Of a DNA stretch of 64,000 nt, positions 16,365 to 24,692 are shown piece by piece. The DNA is taken from assembly GCF_007830615.1 (NCBI RefSeq), contig NZ_VLLI01000007.1, positions 186,001 to 250,000 on the forward strand. Direction: 5' to 3'. Made by a program: the position numbers and the translations under genes. The notes below the pieces were generated by a model. The model had not been told where the DNA came from and searched no databases. It was given only the letters and a program-made list of their open reading frames with translations. This DNA comes from Mucilaginibacter frigoritolerans (lineage in GTDB: Bacteria > Bacteroidota > Bacteroidia > Sphingobacteriales > Sphingobacteriaceae). Numbering within the stretch: position 1 is the stretch's first letter; each line of letters starts with the position of its first letter.

Positions 16365-17120
16365 CTATAAAGATTTCTCGAAATAATGTAAGGTAACATC
16401 TGCGCCATCAAACATGGCGTAGGTGTTATTAAACACCCATTCACCCAGATTAATATAGCGGCTTTGATCATTGAGCCTGATATCCAAAGGTAAATGGCGG
16501 TGCCCAAAAATCAGGTAATCGTAATAATGTTTTTTTAGCAAATCGCGACAGTAAACAACCAGCCATTCCTGCTCTCCAGGTTTTGCATCTTCCTTTTTTT
16601 CATTAGCCAGCCTGCTGCCCGATGACCAATAATTAGCAATCCCAACACCCAGGTTAGGATGGATGCGGGCAAACAACCACTGGCAAAAACTACTGCGGAA
16701 AATCTTTTTCAGTATCTTATAAAAGGTGTCACCGGGACCAAGGCCATCCCCATGGTGCAGGTAAAACTTTTTTCCATTACGCTCAATTTCCAATTCATTA
16801 GTAATAATGGTGGCGCCCAGCTCCTTTTCAAAGTAATCAAACATCCACATATCATGGTTGCCCTTAAAAAAATAAAGTTTTACGCCGGCATCAGCTAACT
16901 CGGCCAGTTTCCCTAAAAACCTGATATATCCTTTAGGCACAACCGTTTTATATTCAAACCAAAAGTCAAATACATCGCCCATTAAAAAAACTTCGGCGGC
17001 ATCATCTTTTATAACATCAAGCCAACGTACCAGACGGGCCTCACGCTCACGGGAAGCAGCATAAGTGCCGGTACCTAAATGAAAATCTGATGCGAAATAT
17101 AGTTTGTTACGGATAGCCAT
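16365..17120 (-). CDS. lpxH: UDP-2,3-diacylglucosamine diphosphatase (LpxH-like)
   Basis: Calcineurin-type phosphoesterase of 251 residues that hydrolyses UDP-2,3-diacylglucosamine to lipid X in lipid A synthesis at the inner-membrane face. Dimetal motifs in order: SDFHLG, GDVFDFW, GNHD, HHGDG and GHRHLP. A helical insertion of about 60 residues (about 135-195) between HGD and GHRH is typical of LpxH-type lids. It is longer than the gamma-proteobacterial form, as usual for Bacteroidota. LpxG/LpxI alternatives have different folds or motifs, so LpxH is favoured. It is monocistronic, with the receiver-domain gene upstream separated by a hairpin. Confidence 0.9.
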   Translation of the reverse strand: MAIRNKLYFASDFHLGTGTYAASREREARLVRWLDVIKDDAAEVFLMGDVFDFWFEYKTVVPKGYIRFLGKLAELADAGVKLYFFKGNHDMWMFDYFEKELGATIITNELEIERNGKKFYLHHGDGLGPGDTFYKILKKIFRSSFCQWLFARIHPNLGVGIANYWSSGSRLANEKKEDAKPGEQEWLVVYCRDLLKKHYYDYLIFGHRHLPLDIRLNDQSRYINLGEWVFNNTYAMFDGADVTLHYFEKSL

Positions 17121-17187
17121 TATTGCTGTAAAAGTAATAATAATGTACAGATGAAAAACTCCGATTTCAGGAATGCTGTGAAATGAT

Positions 17188-17213
17188 AAGGGAGGCTATA
17201 GAAAACCTCCCTT
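17188..17213 (-). terminator. Hairpin between receiver gene and lpxH
   Basis: AAGGGAGG at 17188-17195 pairs with CCTCCCTT at 17206-17213 around a 10-nt loop. It lies 30 nt after the stop of the minus-strand receiver gene and is followed by a moderately T-rich tract on that strand, so it probably ends that transcript. Confidence 0.6.
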
Positions 17214-17243
17214 TATTGATATGGCTCAACAATAATTATAAAT

Positions 17244-17666
17244 TTAAATCAGGCAATTTTTATACCCGTCTGCATTTGCGCTAGCTTCTTCGCAAATCTT
17301 GTTTATTAATTCCCGGTTCAAAGGCTTGGTCATAAATGAATTAACACAAGCATACTTCTTTGAATGAAAAACATCAGCCGAGCGGATAGATGAACTCATT
17401 ATATGCACCTGTACCGTTTTTTGTGATGTTGCATTAAATACCTCTAACTCATCTAAAAACTCCCACCCGGTTAATTGCGGCATATCCAGATCTAAAAATA
17501 TTACATCAGGCAGCGTTCCCTTTTCCTTGTTTTCTTCTAAATAATCTAACACCAACCTGCCATCAAAAGTATAGGTGGCTTGTTCACAGTGGCAATTATT
17601 ATGCAGCAATCTTTGCATAATGTAGTGGTCTGTCGGATTGTCGTCAATTACTACAAGTTTGCACAT
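17244..17666 (-). CDS. Single-domain response regulator (CheY/Rcp1-like)
   Basis: Stand-alone receiver domain of 140 residues with no output domain. Acidic pocket VVIDDNPTD (about 5-13), phospho-acceptor Asp in IFLDLDMPQLTGWEF (about 59), Ser/Thr switch in HIMSSSI and conserved Lys in FMTKPL are all visible. The shape matches Rcp1-type regulators that receive phosphate from phytochrome-like or hybrid kinases and act by protein contact. No kinase is adjacent, so it is an orphan in this window. Confidence 0.88.
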   Translation of the reverse strand: MCKLVVIDDNPTDHYIMQRLLHNNCHCEQATYTFDGRLVLDYLEENKEKGTLPDVIFLDLDMPQLTGWEFLDELEVFNATSQKTVQVHIMSSSIRSADVFHSKKYACVNSFMTKPLNRELINKICEEASANADGYKNCLI

Positions 17667-18195
17667 GGTTAATTAGGGTTAATTTAACTACTAGCGTAAT
17701 GTTACTTACACTAACAACGCATCAAAAATTGCTTAGATAAATTAAATTTTAACCCAAACCGCACAACACCCAACCATCAATTAATTTATCATTTATCAGT
17801 TAATATTTATTTAATAAATACCCACTAATATTCAACTTTTAGCAATAATATTTAAGTACTTTAAAACAATAACGTGCTGTTATTTAACAAAGTAAAGATA
17901 ATAATATTTTAAAGCCCTTTCAATACTACAGCAGCTACCGCTTATTTAGCCAACGGGAGCAATCGGCATGCCATTGGATTTATTTGCAGCCAAACAAGGT
18001 GATTTTGTTCTATTAGGAAACAAAGTTCATATTGGTTAAAAAAAGATTTCTTTATACTTTTAACCACAACTCCCAGCTGTAGAAAAAATGACACAAGCAG
18101 GGAAAATGGAAAACAAAAAGAATTTTTATTACATAAAAAAGACAATTAAAAAACGGCGAGGGAGCAGAATTTATCCCCCCCCCTTGCCGTTTAAT
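17667..18195. other. AT-rich gene-free stretch
   Basis: Mostly AT-rich sequence between the receiver gene and the VWA gene. A 67-codon minus-strand frame (17942-18145) is present but has low-complexity, Phe/Leu-rich content and no recognisable domain, so it is not called. A terminator hairpin closes the region at 18151-18192. Confidence 0.6.
18151..18192 (-). terminator. Terminator of the VWA gene
   Basis: AAACGGCGAGGG at 18151-18162 pairs with CCCTTGCCGTTT at 18181-18192 (12 bp, one G-U) with an 18-nt loop, followed on the minus strand by TTTTAATT. It begins 4 nt past the stop of the VWA gene. Confidence 0.75.
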
Positions 18196-20118
18196 TTATT
18201 CAGACGCTATTGAACTATTGGCTAAAAGTGCAGCGCTCTCTGCAAGTCGCACAAATTCTGACCGGTAGCCATCCGGATCTGTACCTTTAGCAGCTTTGGC
18301 TATGCTTATTGCCTGTTGGAAATTTGACTGCTGTTTAAATTCTGAATTACGTAACAACATACCAAACTCAGCAACTGCTACAGCAAATCTAAAGTCAGCG
18401 GAGGCCGCATTAAATGCTACAGGTTGATCCTTTACAGTAATCAGGCTCATTTTACTTGATGCTGAATCGTTTAATTTATAGCGAAACTTGATGGTCATCA
18501 TTTCATCAGATCCGTTTTCTGAAACCGGAGCATCATTTTTTTGATATTTAAGCGGATCAACACAAACTATATAATCATCTTTTATCCCAGCCGGTACAAT
18601 TTCATACAAAGCCGTTACTGTATGGCCCGATCCTATGTCACCTGCATCTTTTCTGTCATTATTAAAATCTTCTTTATTCAGCATTCTGTCTTCATAACCC
18701 AGCAAGCGGTAAGCCTGCACCTTTGCCGGGTTAAATTCAATTTGCAGCTTTACATCTTTGGCCACAGTATATAAAGTGCCTGCAAACTCTGTAACAAATG
18801 CCTTGCGGGCCTCTGTAATATTATCAATATAAGCGTAATTACCATTGCCTTTATCAGCAAGCGTTTCCATTTTACTATCTTTCAAATTACCCATTCCATA
18901 GCCCACTATGGATATGGCAACCTTACTTTCCCGCTCTTTTATAATAAGTTGCTCCATGTCTTCATCACTATTTGGGCCAACGTTGAAGTCGCCATCGGTA
19001 GCCATGATGATCCGATTGTTCCCTTTCTCCATAAAATTTTCTTTGGCAATGCGATAAGCCATTTTTATACCTTCGCCACCGGCGGTTGATCCATTAGCAT
19101 TAAGCTGATCAATGGCATTATCAATAATTGTTTTTTCATTACCGGCGGTTGAGGCAAGTGCAACACCAGCCTGCCCGGCATAGGTTACTATAGCTACTTT
19201 ATCTTTAGGCCTTAACTGCTCAACCAGCATTTTCATAGATGCTTTCACCAGCGGCAGCTTATTGGCTTCATCCATGGAGCCTGATACATCAATTAAAAAC
19301 ACCAGGTTTGACGGAGGCAATTTATCCATATCAATAGTTTTCGCTTTTAATGCGATGCGTAACAACCGATGTTTCGCATTCCATGGTGCTGATGATAATT
19401 CAGTATGAATAGCTACAGGTTGTTTACCGGTTGGCCCTGGTAAATCATACTTAAAGTAATTAATCATTTCCTCTATACGCACTGCATCAGCAGGAGGCAG
19501 TTGACCGCCATTTATAAAACGCCGTACATTACTGTAGGAAGCTGCATCCACATCAACAGAAAAGGTAGACAGCGGATTGCTTTTAACATCGTTAAAGCCA
19601 TTTTCATTAATGGGTTTATAACTTTCGTCAGTAGCGTTAACCGGTGTGGCAGCGATATATTTTGGAGAAGCAGCCACCGCTTTATTGCCCCGGATCGATA
19701 TCCCTGCAACCTTACCTTGTAATGTCTGAACCGTCGTTGGTGAAACAGTAGCTACACTACCAGTAATATTTTGCTTTCTTACAGAGCTATAGCCAATTAC
19801 CATAACTTCGTTAAGAGATTGGGAGGATGGTTCCAGGTAAACATTTATAGAATCAGCTTTACCTACTGCTACCGTTTTACTTTCATAACCAACGAAAGTA
19901 AAAATTAAACTTGCTTTTTCTGCAGATGTATTAATTGAATAATGCCCCGCGGCATCTGTGGAAGTTGCTGTAGAAGCACCTGCAATTTTTACCGAAACAC
20001 CAGGCATAGGCAGTTTATCGTTACTGTCATAAACGGTTCCAAAAATGTGGCGGGTGTTGCCTGGCTTAAACCCTGTTAGACCGGCAAATAGCAAAAGGAG
20101 TAATGCAATTTTTTTCAT
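18196..20118 (-). CDS. VWA domain protein with CarboxypepD_reg N-domain (YfbK-like)
   Basis: Exported protein of 640 residues. A signal peptide (MKKIALLLLLFAGLTG) is followed by a CarboxypepD_reg domain (about 25-105) and then a short stretch, LNEVMVIGYSSVRKQN ... LQGKVAGISIRG, that resembles the start of a SusC plug without the rest. A von Willebrand factor region follows, preceded by the YfbK-type N-domain (FSVDVDAASYSNVRRFI). The VWA domain (about 275-450) has the MIDAS motif DVSGSM, and a DUF3520-like C-terminal part ends the protein. VWA proteins bind ligands through a metal; the partner is unknown. The start at 20118 is chosen for its signal peptide; an upstream in-frame ATG at 20193 would overlap the divergent sigma gene region. 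It is divergent from the sigma/anti-sigma pair, with which it shares sequence modules. Confidence 0.85.
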   Translation of the reverse strand: MKKIALLLLLFAGLTGFKPGNTRHIFGTVYDSNDKLPMPGVSVKIAGASTATSTDAAGHYSINTSAEKASLIFTFVGYESKTVAVGKADSINVYLEPSSQSLNEVMVIGYSSVRKQNITGSVATVSPTTVQTLQGKVAGISIRGNKAVAASPKYIAATPVNATDESYKPINENGFNDVKSNPLSTFSVDVDAASYSNVRRFINGGQLPPADAVRIEEMINYFKYDLPGPTGKQPVAIHTELSSAPWNAKHRLLRIALKAKTIDMDKLPPSNLVFLIDVSGSMDEANKLPLVKASMKMLVEQLRPKDKVAIVTYAGQAGVALASTAGNEKTIIDNAIDQLNANGSTAGGEGIKMAYRIAKENFMEKGNNRIIMATDGDFNVGPNSDEDMEQLIIKERESKVAISIVGYGMGNLKDSKMETLADKGNGNYAYIDNITEARKAFVTEFAGTLYTVAKDVKLQIEFNPAKVQAYRLLGYEDRMLNKEDFNNDRKDAGDIGSGHTVTALYEIVPAGIKDDYIVCVDPLKYQKNDAPVSENGSDEMMTIKFRYKLNDSASSKMSLITVKDQPVAFNAASADFRFAVAVAEFGMLLRNSEFKQQSNFQQAISIAKAAKGTDPDGYRSEFVRLAESAALLANSSIASE

Positions 20119-20200
20119 AATCTTTTGGTTTTTAATAATGATGCAGCAGAAAGCATATTTCCATAAACCATTTAAAAAAATTATTTTTACCACCCCAGGA

Positions 20201-20770
20201 ATGAGCTTTTTTTATAAACCAATTAAATCCGATGATGCAGCTGATGATATTCTGCTCAGTAACTACCAAAAAAGTGGCGACCTGGCTATATTAGGAAAGT
20301 TGTATCAAAACTTTTTACCGCTGGTTTATGGTGTTTGTTTAAAATACTTGAAAGATGAAGAACAGGCAAAAGATGCAGTAATGGGAATATTTGAAGAACT
20401 GGTAACCAAAGCCAAAAAACATGATATTAAGCAATTTAGAAGCTGGCTGTATGTAGTAAGTCGCAATTATTGTTTGATGCAATTACGTTCGGATAAAAAG
20501 ATGGAGACAGTTAATCTGGATGAAGTTATGGAATTTACACCTTTTTTGCATCATGATGATACGAACAGAGAAGAAGCAATGGCTGCTTTGGAAAAATGTC
20601 TGGATAAATTACCGGCAACCCAAAAACAAAGTGTAAGCTTATTTTATTTAAATGAAAAGTGCTACAAAGAAATAGTTGAACTAACCGGCTTTAGTTTGAA
20701 TGAAGTAAAAAGCTATATTCAAAACGGAAAGCGTAACCTAAAAATTTGCCTGGATAAAAGCAGTGAGTAA
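20201..20770 (+). CDS. ECF-type RNA polymerase sigma factor
   Basis: Sigma-70 family factor of 189 residues. Region 2 lies at about 25-90 (LVYGVCLKYLKDEEQAKDAVMGIFEEL, then FRSWLYVVSRNYCLM). Region 4 lies at about 120-185 (LDKLPATQKQSVSLFYLNEKCYKEIVELTGFSLNEVKSYIQNGKRNL) with the helix-turn-helix. The start is set at 20201 because the upstream in-frame extension (to 20045) is low in sequence quality and overlaps the 5' end of the divergent gene. Its stop overlaps the GTG start of the anti-sigma gene by 8 nt, as is usual for ECF sigma/anti-sigma pairs. It should direct polymerase to a small regulon under control of the next gene. Confidence 0.9.
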   Translation: MSFFYKPIKSDDAADDILLSNYQKSGDLAILGKLYQNFLPLVYGVCLKYLKDEEQAKDAVMGIFEELVTKAKKHDIKQFRSWLYVVSRNYCLMQLRSDKKMETVNLDEVMEFTPFLHHDDTNREEAMAALEKCLDKLPATQKQSVSLFYLNEKCYKEIVELTGFSLNEVKSYIQNGKRNLKICLDKSSE

Positions 20771-22103
20771 AATTGATACAGACATATCGATAATCAGGAA
20801 GTATCTTAACGGAGAACTTGATGGCCCTGCTATGCACCAACTAGAAAAACGTGCACAGGACGATCCGTTTTTAATGGATGCTATTGAAGGCTACGAAAAA
20901 GCTACAGGCAATCAACAAAGTCAATTAAACGAACTGGCTGCCCGCATTAATCAACGTGTGGCACCTAAAAAAGCAAGGATCATTCCTTTTAGAGCGATTG
21001 GTATTGCCGCGTCTGTATTAGTAATACTTTCTATTGGTGGCTGGTGGTTATTAAATAATAGCCACCATACTGATAAACCACAACTGGCAGCAACAGTTGC
21101 TCCTGTAGTAACAAAAACAACTACGGATTCTGTAAATACCATAATTACTCAACAAACGCCACTGGCCAGCTTAAATATAGCCAAGCCTAAAGCTATTGTA
21201 CATTATAACCGTTTAAAAGCAGTCGCTAGTGCCAATGCTGCACCTGTTTTAGCTGATAATATTGTCTCCAAAAAAGATTCCGCAACTACAGATTCTACTC
21301 CTTTAAATGAGATGGTGGTGATGCAATATACCGCAGCCCCTAAACAAAAAGACAAAGAAATTGCGAATGCCAAAGTAGTAATGGATACCACAACCGCACT
21401 TGGCATTAAAAAACAGCAGAGTCCTATTGATAAATTACTAGAAGGAAAAGTGGCCGGAGTAAATACGGAAGCAGCGGGATATCGTGCACCTACGGGCAAT
21501 GATTTGTACGATAGCAATTACTTGTCTAAAGCTTATATAAGGGGCCAGGTAATTGCCAAAGAAGATGGCGCACCTTTGCCGGGTGCTTCTATCAGAATAG
21601 CAGGAACAAATAAAACTGCTCAAACAGATGCTAATGGCCGGTTTAAAATAGCAGTTGATAGCACTAAAACCAATCAACTGGTTATTGATTTTGTGGGATA
21701 TCAATCACAACATATAAATACCAATAACCGCGACTCTCTAAAAACAATAGCATTACAGCCTAATACCAGTGCACTAAGTGAGGTAGTTGTTACCGGCTAT
21801 TCTTCACAGCGCAAAACAGCGGATGACGATATTTTTATAGCTGCCCGTCCGCGAAATGGGTGGAACAGCTTAAAAAAATACCTGAAAGAGAGTGCTATTT
21901 CGCCTGATGGTAAAACAGGCGCGGTAAAACTTGCTGTAACCATTAACGGTAACGGCGTTATCACTAACGTTAAAGTAGTAAAAAGCTTAAGCACCCCAAC
22001 CGATCAAAAAGCGGTCGATCTGATTAATAATGGGCCGCAATGGTCAGGCGGCTCTGATGGAAAACCCGAAACGGTGACTGTTAACGTTAAATTTGGCAAT
22101 TAA
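20763..22103 (+). CDS. Anti-sigma factor fused to CarboxypepD_reg and TonB C-terminal domains
   Basis: Single-pass inner-membrane protein of 446 residues. The cytoplasmic part (1-75; ISIIRKYLNGELDGPAMHQLEKRA) is the typical Bacteroidota anti-sigma N-region. The membrane helix is at about 77-97. The periplasmic part has a Ser/Thr/Lys-rich stretch with LNEMVVMQYTAAPKQK and LLEGKVAGVN, a CarboxypepD_reg domain (about 255-335), LSEVVVTGYSSQRK, and a TonB_C-like domain (about 360-446; LAVTINGNGVITNVKVVKS). The start is GTG at 20763, inside the sigma gene. A role relaying a periplasmic signal to the sigma factor is inferred. The stop overlaps the convergent DUF4197 gene by 4 nt. Confidence 0.85.
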   Translation: MSKIDTDISIIRKYLNGELDGPAMHQLEKRAQDDPFLMDAIEGYEKATGNQQSQLNELAARINQRVAPKKARIIPFRAIGIAASVLVILSIGGWWLLNNSHHTDKPQLAATVAPVVTKTTTDSVNTIITQQTPLASLNIAKPKAIVHYNRLKAVASANAAPVLADNIVSKKDSATTDSTPLNEMVVMQYTAAPKQKDKEIANAKVVMDTTTALGIKKQQSPIDKLLEGKVAGVNTEAAGYRAPTGNDLYDSNYLSKAYIRGQVIAKEDGAPLPGASIRIAGTNKTAQTDANGRFKIAVDSTKTNQLVIDFVGYQSQHINTNNRDSLKTIALQPNTSALSEVVVTGYSSQRKTADDDIFIAARPRNGWNSLKKYLKESAISPDGKTGAVKLAVTINGNGVITNVKVVKSLSTPTDQKAVDLINNGPQWSGGSDGKPETVTVNVKFGN

Positions 22104-22840
22104 TTCATCTTGCTATCGGCAAAGGCAAATACCTTTTGCATTACCGGGGATGGGCGTGCACCAATATTTTTGCGAATATTGAGTTCTTCTATCGCAATTT
22201 CATAAAATAGCCCGTCAATAGCTTTTTGGGTAACGTAAGCGCTGATGTCCGGATTTATTTTACTTACAAACGGAACTTTATTGTACTCTTTTGCAACATC
22301 ACCATAATATTTTGTGGCACCAACTTTATTTAGGCTGGTTTGCACAATTGGTTTAAAAGCGGCGAATAGCTGATCGGTAGTAGTACGTTTAAAATATTGG
22401 GTTGCGGCATCCTGGCTTCCCAGCAAAATGTTCATGGCGTCCTGAAGAGACATATGCTCAATGGCACCAATAAATATTGGCTTGGCTTGTTTGGCAGCAT
22501 CCTCAGCTGCACGGTTCATGGAAAGAATAGCATCATCACACATTTTACCCATGCCTAATCCGCGTAGCGTTTTTTCAGCCTTCACCGCTTGTGGCGGGAA
22601 CAATATTTTAATGGCTCCATTTTTAAAAAAACCATCAACGGCCGATAACTGATCTGAACTTTTAGCAGTGCCCTGTGCTAAGGCTTGTTTTAGGGCATCC
22701 GCAATCTCAAATTGCGAAGGAATACCTGGTTGAACAACTGATATAGCTGTTCTTTTAATATGATATTCATTAGCCGGCGTATAGCTGGAAAGTGTAATAA
22801 AAATTACCAGTGAGGGGATCAGCAATAATGTTGTTTTCAT
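22100..22840 (-). CDS. DUF4197 domain protein, exported
   Basis: Exported protein of 246 residues with a hydrophobic signal segment at 1-22. Almost the whole mature part is a DUF4197 domain: IADALKQALAQGT, VDGFFKNGAIKILFPPQA, LRGLGMGKMCDDAILSMNRAAEDAAKQAKPIF, MSLQDAMNILLGSQDAATQYF and KAIDGLFYEIAIEE. The function of this all-helical family is unknown. The 3' ends of this gene and the anti-sigma gene overlap by 4 nt, so no terminator separates the convergent transcripts. Confidence 0.88.
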   Translation of the reverse strand: MKTTLLLIPSLVIFITLSSYTPANEYHIKRTAISVVQPGIPSQFEIADALKQALAQGTAKSSDQLSAVDGFFKNGAIKILFPPQAVKAEKTLRGLGMGKMCDDAILSMNRAAEDAAKQAKPIFIGAIEHMSLQDAMNILLGSQDAATQYFKRTTTDQLFAAFKPIVQTSLNKVGATKYYGDVAKEYNKVPFVSKINPDISAYVTQKAIDGLFYEIAIEELNIRKNIGARPSPVMQKVFAFADSKMN

Positions 22841-22976
22841 ATGTGTAGCTATTGGTTTATGCCATGATTTTTTTACATACGGACAGTAAATGAACGTAGA
22901 TTTTGTGCTTATTTTATTTCAAATAATACACTAAATATTCATCAGCCAAAATAAAGAAATTTATCAGCACTTAAAA

Positions 22977-23987
22977 TTAAAGCACAACTCTTAATATAGC
23001 AAATATGCCTGCGGCAATTAATGCTGATATAGGTATAGTAATAATCCAGGCCCAAATAATGTTTATTGTTAATCCCCAGCGTACTGCTGATAAACGCTTG
23101 GTTAAACCTACACCAACAATTGCCCCTGTGGTAGTATGTGTTGTTGATACCGGGATACCGAATTGTTGTGTGAAAAATAAAGTTAATGCTGCAGCAGTTT
23201 CTGCACTCACGCCCTCAAGCGGGGTTATTTTAGTAATTCGTGAGCCCATGGTTTTGATAATTCTCCAACCACCAGACATGGTGCCTAATGCAATAGCAGA
23301 ATAACAAGCCAGCGGAATCCAGTTGGGCATAGCATCGCCCGCTTTTATAATGTGCGAGGTAAATAAGGCCACATATAATATACCCATTACCTTTTGGGCA
23401 TCATTACCGCCATGTGCAAAGCTTAGCGCTGCTGATGATACCAGTTGCAGTCTTTTAAACCAACGTTCAGCAGTTGATGGCCTTGCATTTTTACAAATGT
23501 GTAATATAAGTATGGTTACCATATAGGCTACAACCAAACCAATAAACGGTGCTAACACAATATAGGCCAAAATGGTAAGAATGTAATGCATGTTAACCGC
23601 ACTCAAGGCGTTTGACCCCATGTATATGGCATTTGTAATACCAGCACCCGCAAAACCACCTATTAGGGTATGTGATGAGCTTGAAGGTATACCGAACCAC
23701 CAGGTAATTAAATTCCATGTTATGGCTGCAATTAGGCCTGCCAGTATTACATTCATGGTCACAAAGTGCTCTTGTACAATTTTTGAAATAGTATTGGCAA
23801 CCTTATGGTCTTTTACAAAAAAGTAAACTAAAAAATTAAAAGCTGCGGCCCACATTACCGCCTGGAAAGGTGTTAATACCTTTGTTGATACAATAGTGGC
23901 AATTGAGTTTGCAGCGTCATGAAAGCCATTGGTATAATCAAATATCAGTGCAAGGCAAACAATAACAATAAGTACAGGTGTGATCAT
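22977..23987 (-). CDS. pit: Inorganic phosphate transporter, PiT family
   Basis: Low-affinity phosphate:cation symporter of the inner membrane, 336 residues and about ten helices. The two PiT signature repeats are visible: FDYTNGFHDAANSIATIVSTKVL near the N-terminus and SFAHGGNDAQKVMGILY in the middle, plus GIPSSSSHTLIGG and GIPVSTTHTTTGAIVG. It lies 7 nt downstream of the DUF47 gene, the usual accessory partner, and behind a PhoR-like kinase gene, which supports phosphate as substrate. Confidence 0.94.
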   Translation of the reverse strand: MITPVLIVIVCLALIFDYTNGFHDAANSIATIVSTKVLTPFQAVMWAAAFNFLVYFFVKDHKVANTISKIVQEHFVTMNVILAGLIAAITWNLITWWFGIPSSSSHTLIGGFAGAGITNAIYMGSNALSAVNMHYILTILAYIVLAPFIGLVVAYMVTILILHICKNARPSTAERWFKRLQLVSSAALSFAHGGNDAQKVMGILYVALFTSHIIKAGDAMPNWIPLACYSAIALGTMSGGWRIIKTMGSRITKITPLEGVSAETAAALTLFFTQQFGIPVSTTHTTTGAIVGVGLTKRLSAVRWGLTINIIWAWIITIPISALIAAGIFAILRVVL

Positions 23988-23994
23988 GTATCGC

Positions 23995-24645
23995 TTATGC
24001 GTTTTTAACTAATATTGATTCCATAACATTTGCAGCATCCTCACACATATCTGTAGCGGTTTCTAAAACTGATAGTATTTCTTTGTATTTAATAAGACGG
24101 ATAGCATCTGTTTCATAAAGGAACAAATCAGCCACTGCGCGGTCAAAAACATAGTCGGCCTGATTTTCAACGCTATTTATCCTGATGCAAGAATCAGCAA
24201 TACTGCGTACGTTTTTAAGATCTTTTAATTCCTTTACCGCTTTTTCAAGTTCAATAGCTCCCTGCAACGTAAGTTCTGACAGCTTACGGATGTGCTCATT
24301 AAAATCATCAATACGATAAAGGCTCATCCTGTTAGCAGCACCCTGAATATAATCGGCAACATCATCAATAGCTGACGCAAGCGCGTGGATATCTTCGCGG
24401 TCGAAAGGAGTGATAAAGTTTTTACCCAATTCAAGATATACCTGGTGGGTTATTTCATCACCTTTATTTTCTAATTTATCAATCTGTTTAAACAGCTCTT
24501 CGCGGGTTGCAGGATTATCTGAATTTACCGTTTCAACCAATATAGTGGCCATTGCTACTGCATTGCTGGCTGCCTGCTCAAATAGTGGAAAAAATACCTT
24601 TTTATCTTTAGGAACAAAGTATTGAAAGATGCTGTTTAATGACAT
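23995..24645 (-). CDS. DUF47/PhoU-like protein, Pit accessory
   Basis: Helical-bundle protein of 216 residues of the DUF47 (PhoU-like) family, cytoplasmic. Metal-binding-type motifs are visible: IDKLENKGDEITHQVY, FITPFDREDIHALASAIDDVADYI and VENQADYVFDRAVADLF. In other bacteria the partner of PiT transporters modulates phosphate uptake. It is placed between the kinase gene (47 nt upstream) and pit (7 nt downstream) on the same strand, forming one likely operon. Confidence 0.9.
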   Translation of the reverse strand: MSLNSIFQYFVPKDKKVFFPLFEQAASNAVAMATILVETVNSDNPATREELFKQIDKLENKGDEITHQVYLELGKNFITPFDREDIHALASAIDDVADYIQGAANRMSLYRIDDFNEHIRKLSELTLQGAIELEKAVKELKDLKNVRSIADSCIRINSVENQADYVFDRAVADLFLYETDAIRLIKYKEILSVLETATDMCEDAANVMESILVKNA

Positions 24646-24692
24646 TTTTTTGTGTATTTGGGCAAAGGTAATCTTGCAATGTTAAGTTAATG

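Noticed and set aside
17942..18145. 67-codon minus-strand frame in the spacer before the VWA gene
   Set aside because: Phe/Leu-rich, no domain, no clear ribosome site, in an AT-rich gene-free stretch; not distinguishable from chance.
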